A DNA stretch of 64,000 nt from Cristatella mucedo. Taxonomy: Eukaryota; Bryozoa; Phylactolaemata; Cristatellidae. Below the pieces are notes generated by a model, which was not told the DNA's origin, searched no databases, and worked only from the letters and a program-made list of their open reading frames with translations. Below, piece by piece: positions 47,007 to 58,064 of this stretch; position 1 is the stretch's first letter; each line of letters opens with the position of its first letter. A program made the translations under genes and the position numbers. The stretch lies in the NCBI GenBank assembly GCA_009760855.2, contig WPIO01000147.1, positions 545,001-609,000 of the forward strand. The letters are read 5' to 3'.

Positions 47007-47244
47007 TGCATGGTTCTTGATAATGAATGGTTTTCTTTTTCAAACATCTTTTAAATGATTAAAGTTAAAGCCTGAAACATTCACCATCAAATTCAGTTTA
47101 GCCTGTTATCCCGAAGGGAATCTTTGTGCATGGTTCTTGATAATAAATATTGCTTTCTTTTTCAAACATCTCTAGGGTCGCTGTTTAAATGATTAAAGTT
47201 GAAGCCTGAACGTTCACGGTAAAGCTCAGTTTAGCCTGTAATCC
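47007..47244. repeat. Two-copy tandem duplication, period 120 bp
   Basis: TGCATGGTTCTTGATAATGA at 47007 and TGCATGGTTCTTGATAATAA at 47127 start two copies. The copies share TTTCTTTTTCAAACATCT, AAATGATTAAAGTT and CAGTTTAGCCTGT in order. Copy 2 carries a short insertion (CTAGGGTCGCTG). Confidence 0.85.
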
Positions 47245-47715
47245 TCGTGCAGTACGGTATACCGTACTCCACTTTGTGAGACTATCATTAAATTGATGCT
47301 GCTAGTTAAAAGACTTTCAGAAGCTTATGAAACCCAGCCTAGCTAACAGTGCCTAGCCCGGATGCAACGCTTCAAGTCGTCTCATCTCCTTTTCTGCAGT
47401 TATTCGACTCTCTTAAAACGTCCTCTTTGCTGTTTATCTAGTTTCCACACTAAATTTATCCTCCCTGACCCTCTCTATCTGTTCACCTGTCTATCCGCAT
47501 ACGAAAAGACGACTTAGAGGGTGCTCGAGCAGACGGATATTCTATTAGGGCACTCATGTCATGTGTCACATCGCACGTTTAAAAGCCGACCTTAAAATGT
47601 AATTTACTTTCCTCCGGTCTCCCAATACACCAGGCGAGATGAAAGGCGCTCAAGAAGGACTAGATGAGATTCATAATATATTGACCATGCCACCACTAAC
47701 CATTCGATTTTGCTT
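47245..47715. other. Intergenic, nothing recognised
   Basis: No feature assigned. Confidence 0.5.
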
Positions 47716-47719
47716 CGTT

Positions 47720-47795
47720 TGCAGCAAATGCAAAGTGCCTAGAAAGACATTGAGTTCTCTGAGGGGGCAATATTAAATGCATTATTATTCTTATT
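47720..47795 (+). mobile_element. LINE-B 3' tail
   Basis: CAGCAAATGCAAAGTGCCTA, the hairpin and ATTATTATTCTTATT match the family tail. Isolated copy. Confidence 0.8.
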
Positions 47796-48099
47796 AGTCG
47801 CTGCCTGTTGTCATCCAAGTGAGTGACATACTTAACTTTAGCGCCGGGTCTCATTTGAGGTAGCTTTTATGAACTGCCAATACTCTGGTTGTGATTCATA
47901 TTTCTAGCAGACATTGCTAGGTTTCTGATAAAGATTAAATTTCAGGCGGCCGGCACCTCTTGCAAAATATGTACCCGGCTATCATGATCACTTGATTGAG
48001 TGGTGGCCATGAAACTGATTACTGAATGGCTTAGCAGAATCTTGCGAGCTATCTCAAACTGTAATATGGAGCGAAATATTCAGGGAAACTGCTCTGTTC

Positions 48100-50640
48100 T
48101 GGGTTAAAAGAGACTTCTGAATAATGTGGAACAATTGATAAGACTCTTTAGGCATTTCTCCTAGGCATTTCGGCAGCATTCAATGCTAATTACTATCCGA
48201 TCCTTCTGGAGCATGAAATGCAAGCACCTAGGTATGGCTAGCGTGCGGCAAGTTAAGGTCCAACTTCATGGCGGGATTTTATAGTTTAGTTGTAAACGGC
48301 TGTTGGTCGTGTAGAGAACCATAAGAAATAGGGTAACTCGGCTCGGGGTAACTCGGCTCCTATTTGCCCTTTTTTCATTGTCTCCATCCTTCCTTAGGTC
48401 GATGCCATCACCAAGCAAAGTGGTGACTTTTTTTCTATGCCGATTATCCCAGTTATTCTATATATCTTTTGATCATTCTAATTCTTGCTCCTCATTTGAC
48501 TCACTGGCATCCCCTACTCTCTGCAACGGTGAAATTCGCATTTGTCTATAAAGTTAAATAAATTTAACAATGATAAACTCAACCTAATGATTATGGGAAA
48601 GTGTAGTTTCGCCGGGAACTCCACAATCTCAACCCCTAAAAATGGTTCATCTACCATTACTCAGAGATGTCTGCCAGTAACACAGGCGCACTATTCCAGA
48701 ATTACTAGCCATTTGCTGAGCAGATTTCCTTCACTTTAAATTCGGCCTAATTTTTTTGCTGAGAAGCGTCTGCCAAATCTGGGACTGAAAAGGTTAGAGT
48801 ATGAAAGTCAAAATAGAATGAACATTTGTGTGATTGCTTTTAAATTAATAATTTAGGACTCCGTGAGTGTACCACTAATCATCTGCAACTACTTAGCCAC
48901 CCAGCTGGTCTGTTATCAATGTCGTAGCTGCCAGAAATGCATCACTTCAGTTTGAATTTCCCTGGTTTTCTATCAAGCATAGGGTCCATTTCAAGAAGCT
49001 TAGTTTGGCTAACTAAGGTGACTCGACTCTCCATCTCATCAGCCTTCCTATCTTTTCCTATCTTCCTACCTTTTTGGTCTCAACAATTTGGTCACTTCTT
49101 AGTCTCACTAGCAAAATTTAAATTAGTGATGATCGAGTCTTCAGCTTGTGTATACCAATGATTTGGGATATTCACTTCCGGCTACAGTTAGAAACTGCAA
49201 TGACTTAGCATTTTGCCATGCTCTGCTAAGCAAGCCCCTTAATTCCGTTTGGCTTTCCCTTTGCCTCAGTTAACTTATCGGTTTTCCGATAACCGGAGAC
49301 CATTAGTGCATTCATATCTGTTCAAGCATGTTAGCCAAGGCCTATTCACTGTTTACTTTAGCATATTGTCTACAGCGAATGTCAAAAACCCTTAGTTATG
49401 CTTTCTTTGGTGGGGAGTTAACAAGCAACTGGATAGAGACTGAGCCTTTATAGGGCCTAAGGACTCAGTAAAAGCAGTCTATTTTTGTTTATATTTATAA
49501 TTATTAGGCGCCTTCTGTGAGCATTTCTCAGTCAATTAATTTCCACTATTTTTAGCTTCTCGAAACCGCACAGCAGTAGCTTAATTACATAGACTGCTGA
49601 GGAAGTGTGTAAAATGGCAATTAGCAGCCTTACTAATGGCTGGCTGGATATCGAGAGAAAGGTTTAATCCCATCACAGAAGACAGTCATTATATAGGAAT
49701 TATAAGATTGAACCCCAACATCAGTGTTTCTCAGAGACAGCAATCCACAAGTGAAAGAAGAGTACATCGGCTAATTCCTGATGATTACATGCGGCTCACA
49801 GTGACTTAGTAGGAGTGAAAGATCTAAGCCCTGGCGAGCCCTACAGGTGAAAGCTTTTCTACCTATCAGCTGATTAGACGGATGGTATAGAAGCCGCTAC
49901 CTGATAATACAAACTTACTAGTTCTGGAAAAACCAAATGCGAATCCAAAATTTGAAAGCGTAAAAACTAAAATTCGGCTCTGCCAGCATATCCCCTGTAG
50001 CATCTGCACGAAATCTGAGTGTCCTGTACCAAAGTGACCTTTCACTAGACGACCACATTATTTACCCTGTAAAGTCAGCATACATTCAGCTATATATCAA
50101 TGCTAAAATTTGGGTCTGCTTAGACAGAAATACTACATCTAAGTTGGTCCCTGCATTTGTGACATCATGTCTCGACTTCTGTAAGTCACTGCTTCCTGGC
50201 CCACCGACCTGTGCAATCGGGCATTACAGTTGGTGCTAAACCCTGCAGCCAGCCAGGCTTGTCTGTCATGAGCGTCGCGGTTGCCACATTCCACCACTTC
50301 TCACCAACCCGCACTGATTCCAAATCAAGCAGCTCATCGACTTCAAGAATTTTTCACTCATCTGTAGGACCCTTTATTCTCGGGTTCTCGCCTACTTATC
50401 ATATCAGCTCCCTTACCAGGCTCGGCATCATACCACATGCTCTCGTTACTCAAATCGTTAATCTATGCCTCCATCCAACCTCAGATCCTTTGGCGACCGC
50501 GACTTTGGTTCGTGTGCACCCAAACTCTAGAACTCACTCCAGACTGGTGTTATGACGCGCCCTGACTTCCCAACATTTAAAAAAGAGCTAAAATGCACCT
50601 GTTCCTCACAGCATTTGCTGGGTTCTTGTGATTTATCAGT
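48100..50640 (+). mobile_element. LINE-B, longest RT copy, decayed and interrupted
   Basis: Read across frameshifts, blocks appear in order. ISAAFNANYYPILLEHEM near 48165 is the LDLSAAFD region. FFYADYPSYSIYL near 48430 is the catalytic YADD changed to YADY. KFNNDKLNLMIMGK near 48555 is the LKLN.DKTE block. LGVLYQSDLSLDDHI near 50015, VTSCLDFC near 50160 and FKKELKMHLF near 50580 follow. About 1.1 kb between 48800 and 49900 does not fit and may be an insertion. The altered catalytic residue and many stops make it inactive. Confidence 0.75.
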
Positions 50641-50644
50641 CGTC

Positions 50645-51285
50645 TGCTGACACTTGCAGACTTATCTCTAAAATATTATGTGTGCTGGCACTGTGCGGTT
50701 TACATTACCACTTACTATAAAATCATGTTCTTTTACAGTATATAAAGATTTCCGGGGATATTACCCCGGGTTAAATGTACATATTCTATATTTCAATGAA
50801 TCAATTCAACATAAAGTTCTCTAATAGCGCTACCAATATTTATAATTTTTGTTTTTATTTATATTACTTCAACAAATGAGATATGACTGAATTTATAACA
50901 GTTTATCTACTAATGTCATTGCTATTTTTAGCATTCACTGAAGAAGCTTGATAACCTTTTTGGCAGCATTACTAGTAGTGCTTTGCAGGAGTCTACCCTT
51001 CAGGCAAACAAGGAGCTTAATAAATAATTGCTCAACTGTGATCAAAATTCCTAAATTAACTAAAGGAACACATAATCTTCAAATAAAAGAAACAGTAGAA
51101 TATTTTCATGAACACTGATATAAATAGAATAGTTTAAATAAAAAATCCAATAAAAAATGCATGCAAGGTTGGTTTCCATTTAATTTTCGTCCAGTGAAAC
51201 AGACGCCCGAGGGAAACCTAAATAAGGAGCATTCAATGATGACAACCTCTTTCAGTTAAGATTGCAATTTATTTAAGATTGCAAT
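50645..51285. other. AT-rich intergenic, nothing recognised
   Basis: No feature assigned. Confidence 0.5.
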
Positions 51286-51287
51286 GT

Positions 51288-51405
51288 ATGCATGACGTTA
51301 CTCACCATTCAATCACGTTTCCCTTTTCAGCAAATGTAAAACACCTAGAAAGAGATTGAGTTCTCTTAGGGTGCTTTATCAAGTTCATTATTATTATTAT
51401 TATTA
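51288..51405 (+). mobile_element. LINE-B 3' tail with (ATT)n
   Basis: The untranslated end CATTCAATCACGTTTCCC is followed by the hairpin (AACACCTAGAAAGAGATTGA and partner) and six ATT units. It matches 22405-22530 in reverse orientation over more than 100 bases. Confidence 0.88.
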
Positions 51406-51539
51406 TGTGTATGCAGTATATTTAGGGCTTTCAATCTATTCCCATTTCTTCATAGCTCTATTATCTTTCTCTTCCCTTATTTTCCTGTTCTCTGTCTCGA
51501 TAAGTTGTTTTTTGCTTTGGTCACAACTGGTCGATTGAT

Positions 51540-51800
51540 TGGTCAACCGCTTACACTGCTGGACTTGCAGGTTCCATTTGAAAGCAGACACTCTTCAGGA
51601 CAGTATACACGTCCGGCTTTTTTAATCCTGGCAAACAGCCCGGCATTATGCATATGTAAGTTACCTAAAGTCAGTATTTCTGATTCAGTGAATAGTCTTT
51701 GACCTGGTATTGCTTTGCAAGTTCGATCCATTCTCCAGCTAATAAATCAGCTTTACTTTCCCGAAGTTCCTGCTCGAGCCAGACGCTTCCGGTCAGGCTG
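51540..51800 (-). other. Possible coding remnant on the minus strand
   Basis: Two overlapping frames look protein-like. One has ESEILTLGNLHMHNAGLFAR (51680-51620), resembling the ends of some LINE ORFs. The other has EQELRESKADLLAGEWIELA (51770-51710). I cannot join them into one gene or name the family. Confidence 0.25.
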
Positions 51801-51804
51801 GCAG

Positions 51805-52305
51805 CAGTGAATTAGCAGTGTCGCGCGAGCAGCATTCCTCTGATTCGCAGGCGTCACATGCATTGCATTATTATCTACCGCTATTCATAGAGAGGAATTC
51901 CCCGGAGCCGTGTGGAAGAAGCATAGGCAAATCGCTAAAGCTGCCCTCAAATCAATGGCGACGGGCCTGATCGAATAAGCTAGTAGACTCGTCACGTCCC
52001 AGTTGCTTCAGTGGTGGAACTCATGCAAATGCAAAAGGCTGTATAAATTCCTAATGAATTATAAATTATCATACATTTAAAAATAAATATTTAAATTATA
52101 AAAATTATTAATAATTATTAATTACCAGAGTCGCTCCGGAACAGACACTCGCCAGCCTAACAGTCTAGATGCATCTAAATTCGCCTGGGTATTGACAAGC
52201 GATGTTCCTGGCAGTAAAAAGTATTAATGGTAAAGTAAGAAACTCTCCAGCATGCTCTTTTTTGGAAATCATAGCAAACAGCTGTGATGACTATATTTAG
52301 CGCTT
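51805..52305. other. Intergenic, AT-rich core
   Basis: Low-complexity TAAT/ATTA tract at 52055-52125. Nothing else recognised. Confidence 0.5.
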
Positions 52306-52309
52306 ACAA

Positions 52310-52790
52310 GGCCGGTTCACCCGGTACACGTAACATCAGTCGTAAGTAAGTTGCAAGACTTTGGGAGCATGCAAGCTGAAGCTACCTTCTCTTAAGTATT
52401 TGAGGTTGTGTAAAAGTCTTTGAGACTGGAGTTAAATTTGTACTTTACTTTTCTGAAAGAAAAGCGGTTTATACAGGGTGGTTGGAGCAAGCGACTGTAG
52501 GCATCTAAAAGCGAGGTCTCGAGTTCGATTTACTTCATAATGAAAAGACAGTGCAATTCCGTGAGAGGTCGTGCAATGGCGAAACGGCCATATGTTGCTT
52601 GGGACAGACAAACTTAGCCCCAGAGTTTTGCACCAACTATAAGCTCCTTGCTGTGCAGGCCTGAAGACGTACGAGTATTGGGTTACAGAAATAGAGTCAG
52701 GTCGCCATTTCAAAAGCCAACTTTGGTGTTGTATACTCGGCTAATCACGTTGGAGGTTTTGAAAAGGTGAGTAACTTAAGTAGGTACACT
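52310..52790 (-). mobile_element. LINE-B coding-end fragment
   Basis: On the minus strand FRCLQSLAPTTLYKPLFFQK (near 52510-52450) and a HAPKVLQL-type stretch near 52365 match the carboxy end of the enzyme. The 3' tail is not attached. Confidence 0.65.
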
Positions 52791-52921
52791 TATGGTACGA
52801 TGTGACGAGGTCATCTCAATAAATGTCACTATGAAGCAGCGAGCTTCTCAGTGGCCTATATTTAAAGCTGTAAATGGAATGTTATCGTAGACGCTCATTT
52901 TTACCTAGGTGATCCTTCTTT

Positions 52922-53545
52922 GAAATGTAATGCATCTCGTTCGGTAACTCCACAAAGACTATGTGAGTTTTACGCAGGAGAGTTTTGTTTAGCGCCCTCA
53001 AAGCCGAAGCGGCTTTCGGTACGCAATCAGAAGCCAACAGACTTCCTCTCAAGCAGACATGAGAAAGTGAGAAGTATAGCTGAATCAGGACAACAGTTGA
53101 GGTATATAAATATAAATAAATATAATTAATTTATACAGCGCCCTAAGAGAACTTAATCTCTATTCAGGCGCTTCACATATGCCTCGGGGCTCGAGCCCAC
53201 GACCTCAGTCAGACCTTGATCGGGGCGTGCACCTTAACCGCTAGACCAAACCAGCTCGGCAGGTAGTGAGTAGTATGTAAGTAGCAGCTCAGGATGGCTG
53301 AAAAGGATTAGCCGCAATCGGCAGCAGGAGAGTAGATGTCATCGCGTAAGAATTGTGCAAGTGAGTTCCACAGTCCAGAATCTGCAGAGCAAAAGCTTTT
53401 GTCGATAACGGCCTTTAGGCAGAGGAATAGAACAGCTAATTAACATAATATAGTATAAATATATACACTACAATCTATATACTAAATAGTCCATACAGAA
53501 CCTGAAGGCACGAGGAGGCTGAAACTGGTGAGCTTGGGCTTCCTG
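52922..53545 (-). mobile_element. LINE-A 3' end split by a SINE-A insertion
   Basis: LINE-A matches run over 52922-53103 and resume at 53261-53545. The tail begins at the left with ATGTAATGCATCTC, and the coding-end phrase GCGTAAGAATTGTGCAAGTG lies near 53344. The SINE at 53104-53260 interrupts it. A small AT insertion at about 53440-53500 is also present. Confidence 0.85.
53104..53260 (-). mobile_element. SINE-A copy nested in LINE-A, with target duplication
   Basis: A full SINE-A (head GCCGAGCTGGTTTGGTCTAG, B-box GGGCTCGAGCCC, hairpin tail, then TATAAATTAATTATATTTAT) lies between two copies of AGGTA. Uninterrupted LINE-A copies have a single GAGGTAGTTAG-type sequence at this point, so the insertion site is certain. 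Confidence 0.92.
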
Positions 53546-53774
53546 CAAGCGCTTAACACTTTCCGTATCTACAGCTACAGATTATCTTGTTAAATACTAA
53601 ACAATTATGGCTGTTCATTTTGATATAAAACAATTTAGCCTAAATAGGACAGTCCATTGAAGAAAGCCTTGAGCTCAGAAAAATACTCACATAAATTTGC
53701 CATGTTTGCTCTCAAAAAAAATATATACGGTGTTTCTTATTAGGCGATGCGAACGATTTAAAGCCGTAAAGGCT

Positions 53775-53870
53775 TTGATAGTCCTATAGACAACTCTCCA
53801 GCGTAACACCCACTCAGTAATTGTGGCTTTGTTGAGTTACAGTTGGTGATAGATTACATTACCTTGCATT
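53775..53870 (+). mobile_element. LINE-A 3' tail fragment
   Basis: CAACTCTCCAGCGTAACACC to the GATTACATTACC terminus matches the LINE-A tail. No coding part. Confidence 0.8.
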
Positions 53871-54217
53871 CGATTAAGGAGTACGAAGTCTTCGCTGGGT
53901 TCAGCTTGTCCGTGCGGTTACACGTGTGCTGCAATCCGCCCACTGAGGAGAGCTGCACTGCAGCACACAGCCGCCTCCGACCACAGTCTGCTGCCACGGT
54001 GGCGAGCTGCAAGGCCACCGTCGGTTTTGGCTGCGTACTTCCGTTATATATACAGGTAATATAGTAGCCGAACGACAGTAAAGGGGAGTAGTAATTAATT
54101 TGACTATTCCTAGCCATCTCGTCCACAGATTTGCTTCAAGTTCGACGTTCACCGCACGTCACCATCTGCCCCGTAAAAGCTGTCGCGCCTTCGCGTCAGC
54201 TGCACAATACGGCCGAG

Positions 54218-54366
54218 CCAATCATAGCCCCGTTATAAAAGCCGTTCTCCAATATAAAAACTAGATCTACGGTATTGTTGCTTCGCACTTCCTGTCGCTA
54301 CGGTGAAGTCTTTGGCCAGCGGCTGCCCATTGTCGTGCTCTGGCGGATAGTCCAATAAAAATAAAT
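54218..54366 (+). promoter_or_regulatory. CCAAT box, TATA box and downstream AATAAA
   Basis: CCAAT at 54218-54222 and TATAAAA at 54234-54240 are properly spaced, and AATAAAAATAAA lies at 54354. The 115-base distance from TATA to polyadenylation signal suggests an LTR or a very short transcription unit. The upstream 350 bases are GC-rich. I did not identify LTR ends or an internal retroelement domain. Confidence 0.4.
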
Positions 54367-54399
54367 AGATAGATTTGCTGCTCTTGTCGTCCCTAATTT

Positions 54400-55365
54400 C
54401 GTGACTTTCAAGTGAAGTTAGTTACCTCCCTACTGACCTGAATACTCTGCATACGGCTGCAGCAGATCTTGGAATTAGAGTTTGTCCAGAAGGGGCCCGA
54501 CCTTGACTATGCTATCCCACATTTTCATCTGACGTTCTCTTAAGCCAAATATAGGAAAAAAAGTGCTTGCATCTTTCTAGAGCATCTGCTAGCTGAGCCA
54601 CAAGGGCGTTCGGCACGAAAGAGTCGCTATTCAAGCGTCGTAGTCCTGGAAGCAGGCTTGCTTGAGGATAACCTCGGCGAAGTGGGCAGGTCACCGGCAC
54701 AGCTTGGGATAAAGCAGCCCGACGTCGACGCATCGGCCAGACTCGGAGAAGACAGTTTTCAGCTGGAGCTGAACGGTGACATCAAAATGGCGACTGCAGA
54801 GACAATTCCCGTCTCAGCTGGATCGTAGCCTCAATGTTGACCTCTGCTCGAAGCTCCTTTCTATGACACGATTCTGAATGTATGCTTACTCTCTATTAAG
54901 AATATTATTAGATTTAATTAATTAATTAATTAATATTATTGGAATATTAATTGTAAGTTTCTACGATTCGTTATGGTAATCGTGGCTTCCAGGACAGATT
55001 CTCTCCTTCAGCCTGGTCCTTTCGGCTAATTGATTAGCTGCACTATTTGTGCCCCCTAGCGGTTAATTTCTGAAGGGGTTGAGATTTTTCAACGTTCAGA
55101 GCCGTCACCAGGCTGACGTTATGGCCTTCTTCAAATGCCGATCAGATAGAACTGAACAGCTCTGTGACACTGAACTGCTCTGTGCTAGTGGAAAGGGCAT
55201 CGAGATACCACCTAGAGCAGTCTCTGGTGATAAAGTAGTCCGGGTAGTTGCTCTCGCGGACGCAGGAGAGCAGGTAGATGCCGTAGCTACTGGCTCGAAT
55301 CTAGCTGATCATAAAGACGTTGCTCTAGCACGCATTACACCTGTTGATGAAGGACGAATCATGTG
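54400..55365. other. Intergenic with one open frame
   Basis: A 95-codon plus-strand frame at 55079-55366 contains GKGIEIPPRAVSGDKVVRVV and looks protein-like, but its family is unknown to me and no splice sites or promoter are convincing. Confidence 0.3.
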
Positions 55366-55369
55366 AGCC

Positions 55370-55800
55370 CAATAAATGCTGTGACAAACAGGTGCATTTG
55401 TAGCTTCTTTTTTACGCGGTCAAGTCAGGAGATGTCATAACGCCGGTAGGAAATTAGTTCGAGGCTATGGGAGCATACGAGCTACAGACACAGTCTCCCA
55501 AGGATTTGAGGTTCGCATGGCGTGTACCTAAACGATTAGATTAAGAAAACCAGGTAGTACCATGTTTAGCCTGGTTGGGGAGTAAATCTAATAGGTAAGA
55601 ATGTACGAACCTAAAAGTGAGCTACAGAACCTTGAAGTCTATGCGTTGCTTGACTGGGAGTCAGTGCAGGTCAAGAAGTAGAATGATGTGGCAACTTCGA
55701 CGCTCAACAAAGACAAGCCAAGCTTCAGAGTTTTGCACCAACTGTAAGCACCTGATTTCGAAAGCCAGGTAAAATGAAAAAGAAAAATTGGGTGAATCTT
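55370..55800 (-). mobile_element. LINE-B coding end and start of 3' region
   Basis: Phrases shared in order with 22660-22800 and 31090-31400 include GGTCAAGTCAGGAGATGTC (55419), TCTCCCAAGGATTTGAGG (55494) and CCTTGAAGTCTATGCGTTGC (55631). Confidence 0.75.
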
Positions 55801-55992
55801 GTGAATTTTGAAGTATGATAGGCTGACACTAAAGAATATTTCGATGCAATTTGCGAGCTCATTGTGATGAGGCAGTTTGACTCAGATAAAGTTGGCGGTC
55901 CCTTTGGGTCGATTTCGATCTTATTTGGCAAGTTCAAGGTTAATTTAATGCAGCACGCTAGGGTTGTCAACAGGAGAGTAGAGATAAAAACA

Positions 55993-56138
55993 AGCTTAGC
56001 TGATTTGACAGCCTTATAAATACAGGGGCAGTCGACCCTTTACGGCTATTGCCACCGCTTGCAGTAGGCGATAAAGAATCGCCCACTGCAGGACTCGAAC
56101 CTACGACCTGGGTCGTGAAGAGCGAGCACCTTAGAGAT
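55993..56138 (-). mobile_element. SINE-B copy
   Basis: The B-box GGTTCGAGTCC and the body ending GGCTGTCAAATCAGCTAAGC on the minus strand identify the family. The A-box end is lost to the right of 56138. Confidence 0.85.
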
Positions 56139-56139
56139 T

Positions 56140-57585
56140 GTTCAGGATTGTCGGTATGATTCTTTACTTCAAAGGCAGCAACAGTATGCCAAGTCACTGT
56201 ATTTACAAACACCGTTTTTTTATTTCCTTCTCTACGCTCATAAAGATCTCGTGAGTTCGGAATCGACACCGCGGACATCGACATTGTGGTACACTTTTAT
56301 CCTCCTTGATCCTAAACCTCTTTGAGGAATTACGCCCACTCAAGCGCCGATAAGAAAGCGGTGGTTTCCGGTTCTATGTTGAGCCAAGATCAGCAGGTAT
56401 ACCGGTATCCATCAGCCTGACTGACTAAGGACAGGTTAATACGAACATCGCACATTTCCTGCTTCTTTTTCAGCTCTTCTCGCCCGAGCTATACTTGCGA
56501 AACGATGCAGCTAAGAGTCTCGCTGTTCGCTTAAGCTCATTTTTCAAACGTAGAAATAGTTTTCCACCGAGCATTTTCGTGTACCAAAATTGGGCCAAGC
56601 TAGCGCAAGCTGCAGATTGAGTGGTAAAGCTCTAAGTAGTGGGTAGGGACTCAGTGGGCTTCTAAAGCTCGCTTTAAGCGTTTCTAAAGAGGCGGCACCA
56701 AAATGATCCACCCTAAGCTGTGCCGTTTAGGTACCTACTTCGCGAACGTCGCCCCCTTGACAAACTGACTGCAGGAAGTCTAGCAGCCTCCTGGACAACA
56801 ATCCTGCTTCCACGATGAGACTACTAGATCTTTCAGGTGCAGCCTGTCCGGTGCAAAGCCGGCGAAGTTTTGTGGAGGGGAACGACCACTTTTTCAGGAT
56901 CGAGCTAACAAGAAAGTGGGAATTCCACGTCATTATCGTTGAGCCTGGTGCTCTTGTCAGGCTCTTGTCACATTACGGTTGACGTTCTTGTCACATTGCG
57001 ATTTGAAGTATTCCCGAGTTCTCTGCGGAGCAGATGGGCTCGGCAGCCAAGCCCCTTGGGTGACTGCAATTTCGTCTTCGGCTTGCCAAAGGACAGCCTT
57101 GTTCTACAATAGGTTCAGCGATAAAAACGAGGTGCCACAACTTAGTTCTTTTTGGCAATCACAGCCACTTCCGCTGGTAGGAATGATCTGGGGCATCTCC
57201 TCAATCGAAGCATTTCGCCCTGCATCCAATGGCTGCCTTGGCCTACTGCCAGTAGCTTGGCTCTGCCTGTCCAGCCGGTCACCTCCTGCCAACTAGCTAG
57301 TTATACATGCGGCAGCTATGCACATGCACGCGGTCGAGTCGCTAGAACATTTCTTCTGCCAAATGCTACCAAGAAGGCGGCCGTCTCCTCCTAGCTCAGC
57401 CTGATGCTACGCGATGAGAAACTGTGTGATTCCTCTCCTCCACGATGAAGCTCCATTGATCAGGCTCGGGCAAAGACAAAGCTGTTGAGGATCTAAGCTT
57501 GATCAACAGCACAGCACTCGGTCTTTGCAGCCACGACGGCTGTGACTTTCGTGAATGAAAAAGGTGAAGTGCAGCGGCTGCGGTG
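56140..57585. other. Intergenic, GC-richer near 56950-57400
   Basis: Frames of 105 (+) and 124-126 (-) codons overlap here without recognisable motifs. None is called. Confidence 0.35.
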
Positions 57586-57589
57586 CTGC

Positions 57590-58060
57590 GGGAAATGAAT
57601 TCTTCCTTCGTCACAGCAATTACTGATGCTCCAACTTTCCAGGTGGACTCTGTGAAATGGCTTCGTGTGAAAAGTGTGAAATGTGAAAAATGTGAAAAAA
57701 TGTGAAAAGTCTGGAAGCTCTTGCGGTGGCCAATTGGATGAGACAGAAAGTTGAACTGCTTTCTTATCAATGGCAGAAACTTTACTCGGGCGTGCTTGAT
57801 ACTCTAAATTCACTTCGAACGAGGATGCTGACAGTTCAGAAAGGCTCCTGCCTAAAAGTAAACGCTGTCCCAAGGGCGAATTATTAAAGACTCGTTCGGC
57901 TTTAGTAGAGAGACTCGTTCAGCTTTAGATGATGTAGAGTCTGAGCAGGCTTCTAAAGTCACCTTTCAAGTGCGGCTGAAGGGGCGACGCGTGGTTGCCA
58001 AATCTAAAACTGCTACCGTTGAGCTATCGGCCATGCTGGGCCTTCCCTTAATCTCTTGAC
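57590..58060 (+). mobile_element. Possible LINE ORF1-like remnant
   Basis: A frame starting near 57595 has FQVDSVKWLRVKSVKCEKCEK, then after frame changes MRQKVELLSYQWQKL (coiled-coil-like) and LKGRRVVAKSKTATVELS near 57975. A cysteine-pair segment, a coiled coil and a basic tract in this order recall ORF1 of CR1-type LINEs. The evidence is weak. Confidence 0.28.
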
Positions 58061-58064
58061 TCCT

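Noticed and set aside
55370-55380. AATAAA at 55372 as the polyadenylation signal of the 55079-55366 frame
   Set aside because: The bases from 55366 on match the LINE-B end seen at 22640, so the hexamer is part of the retroposon.
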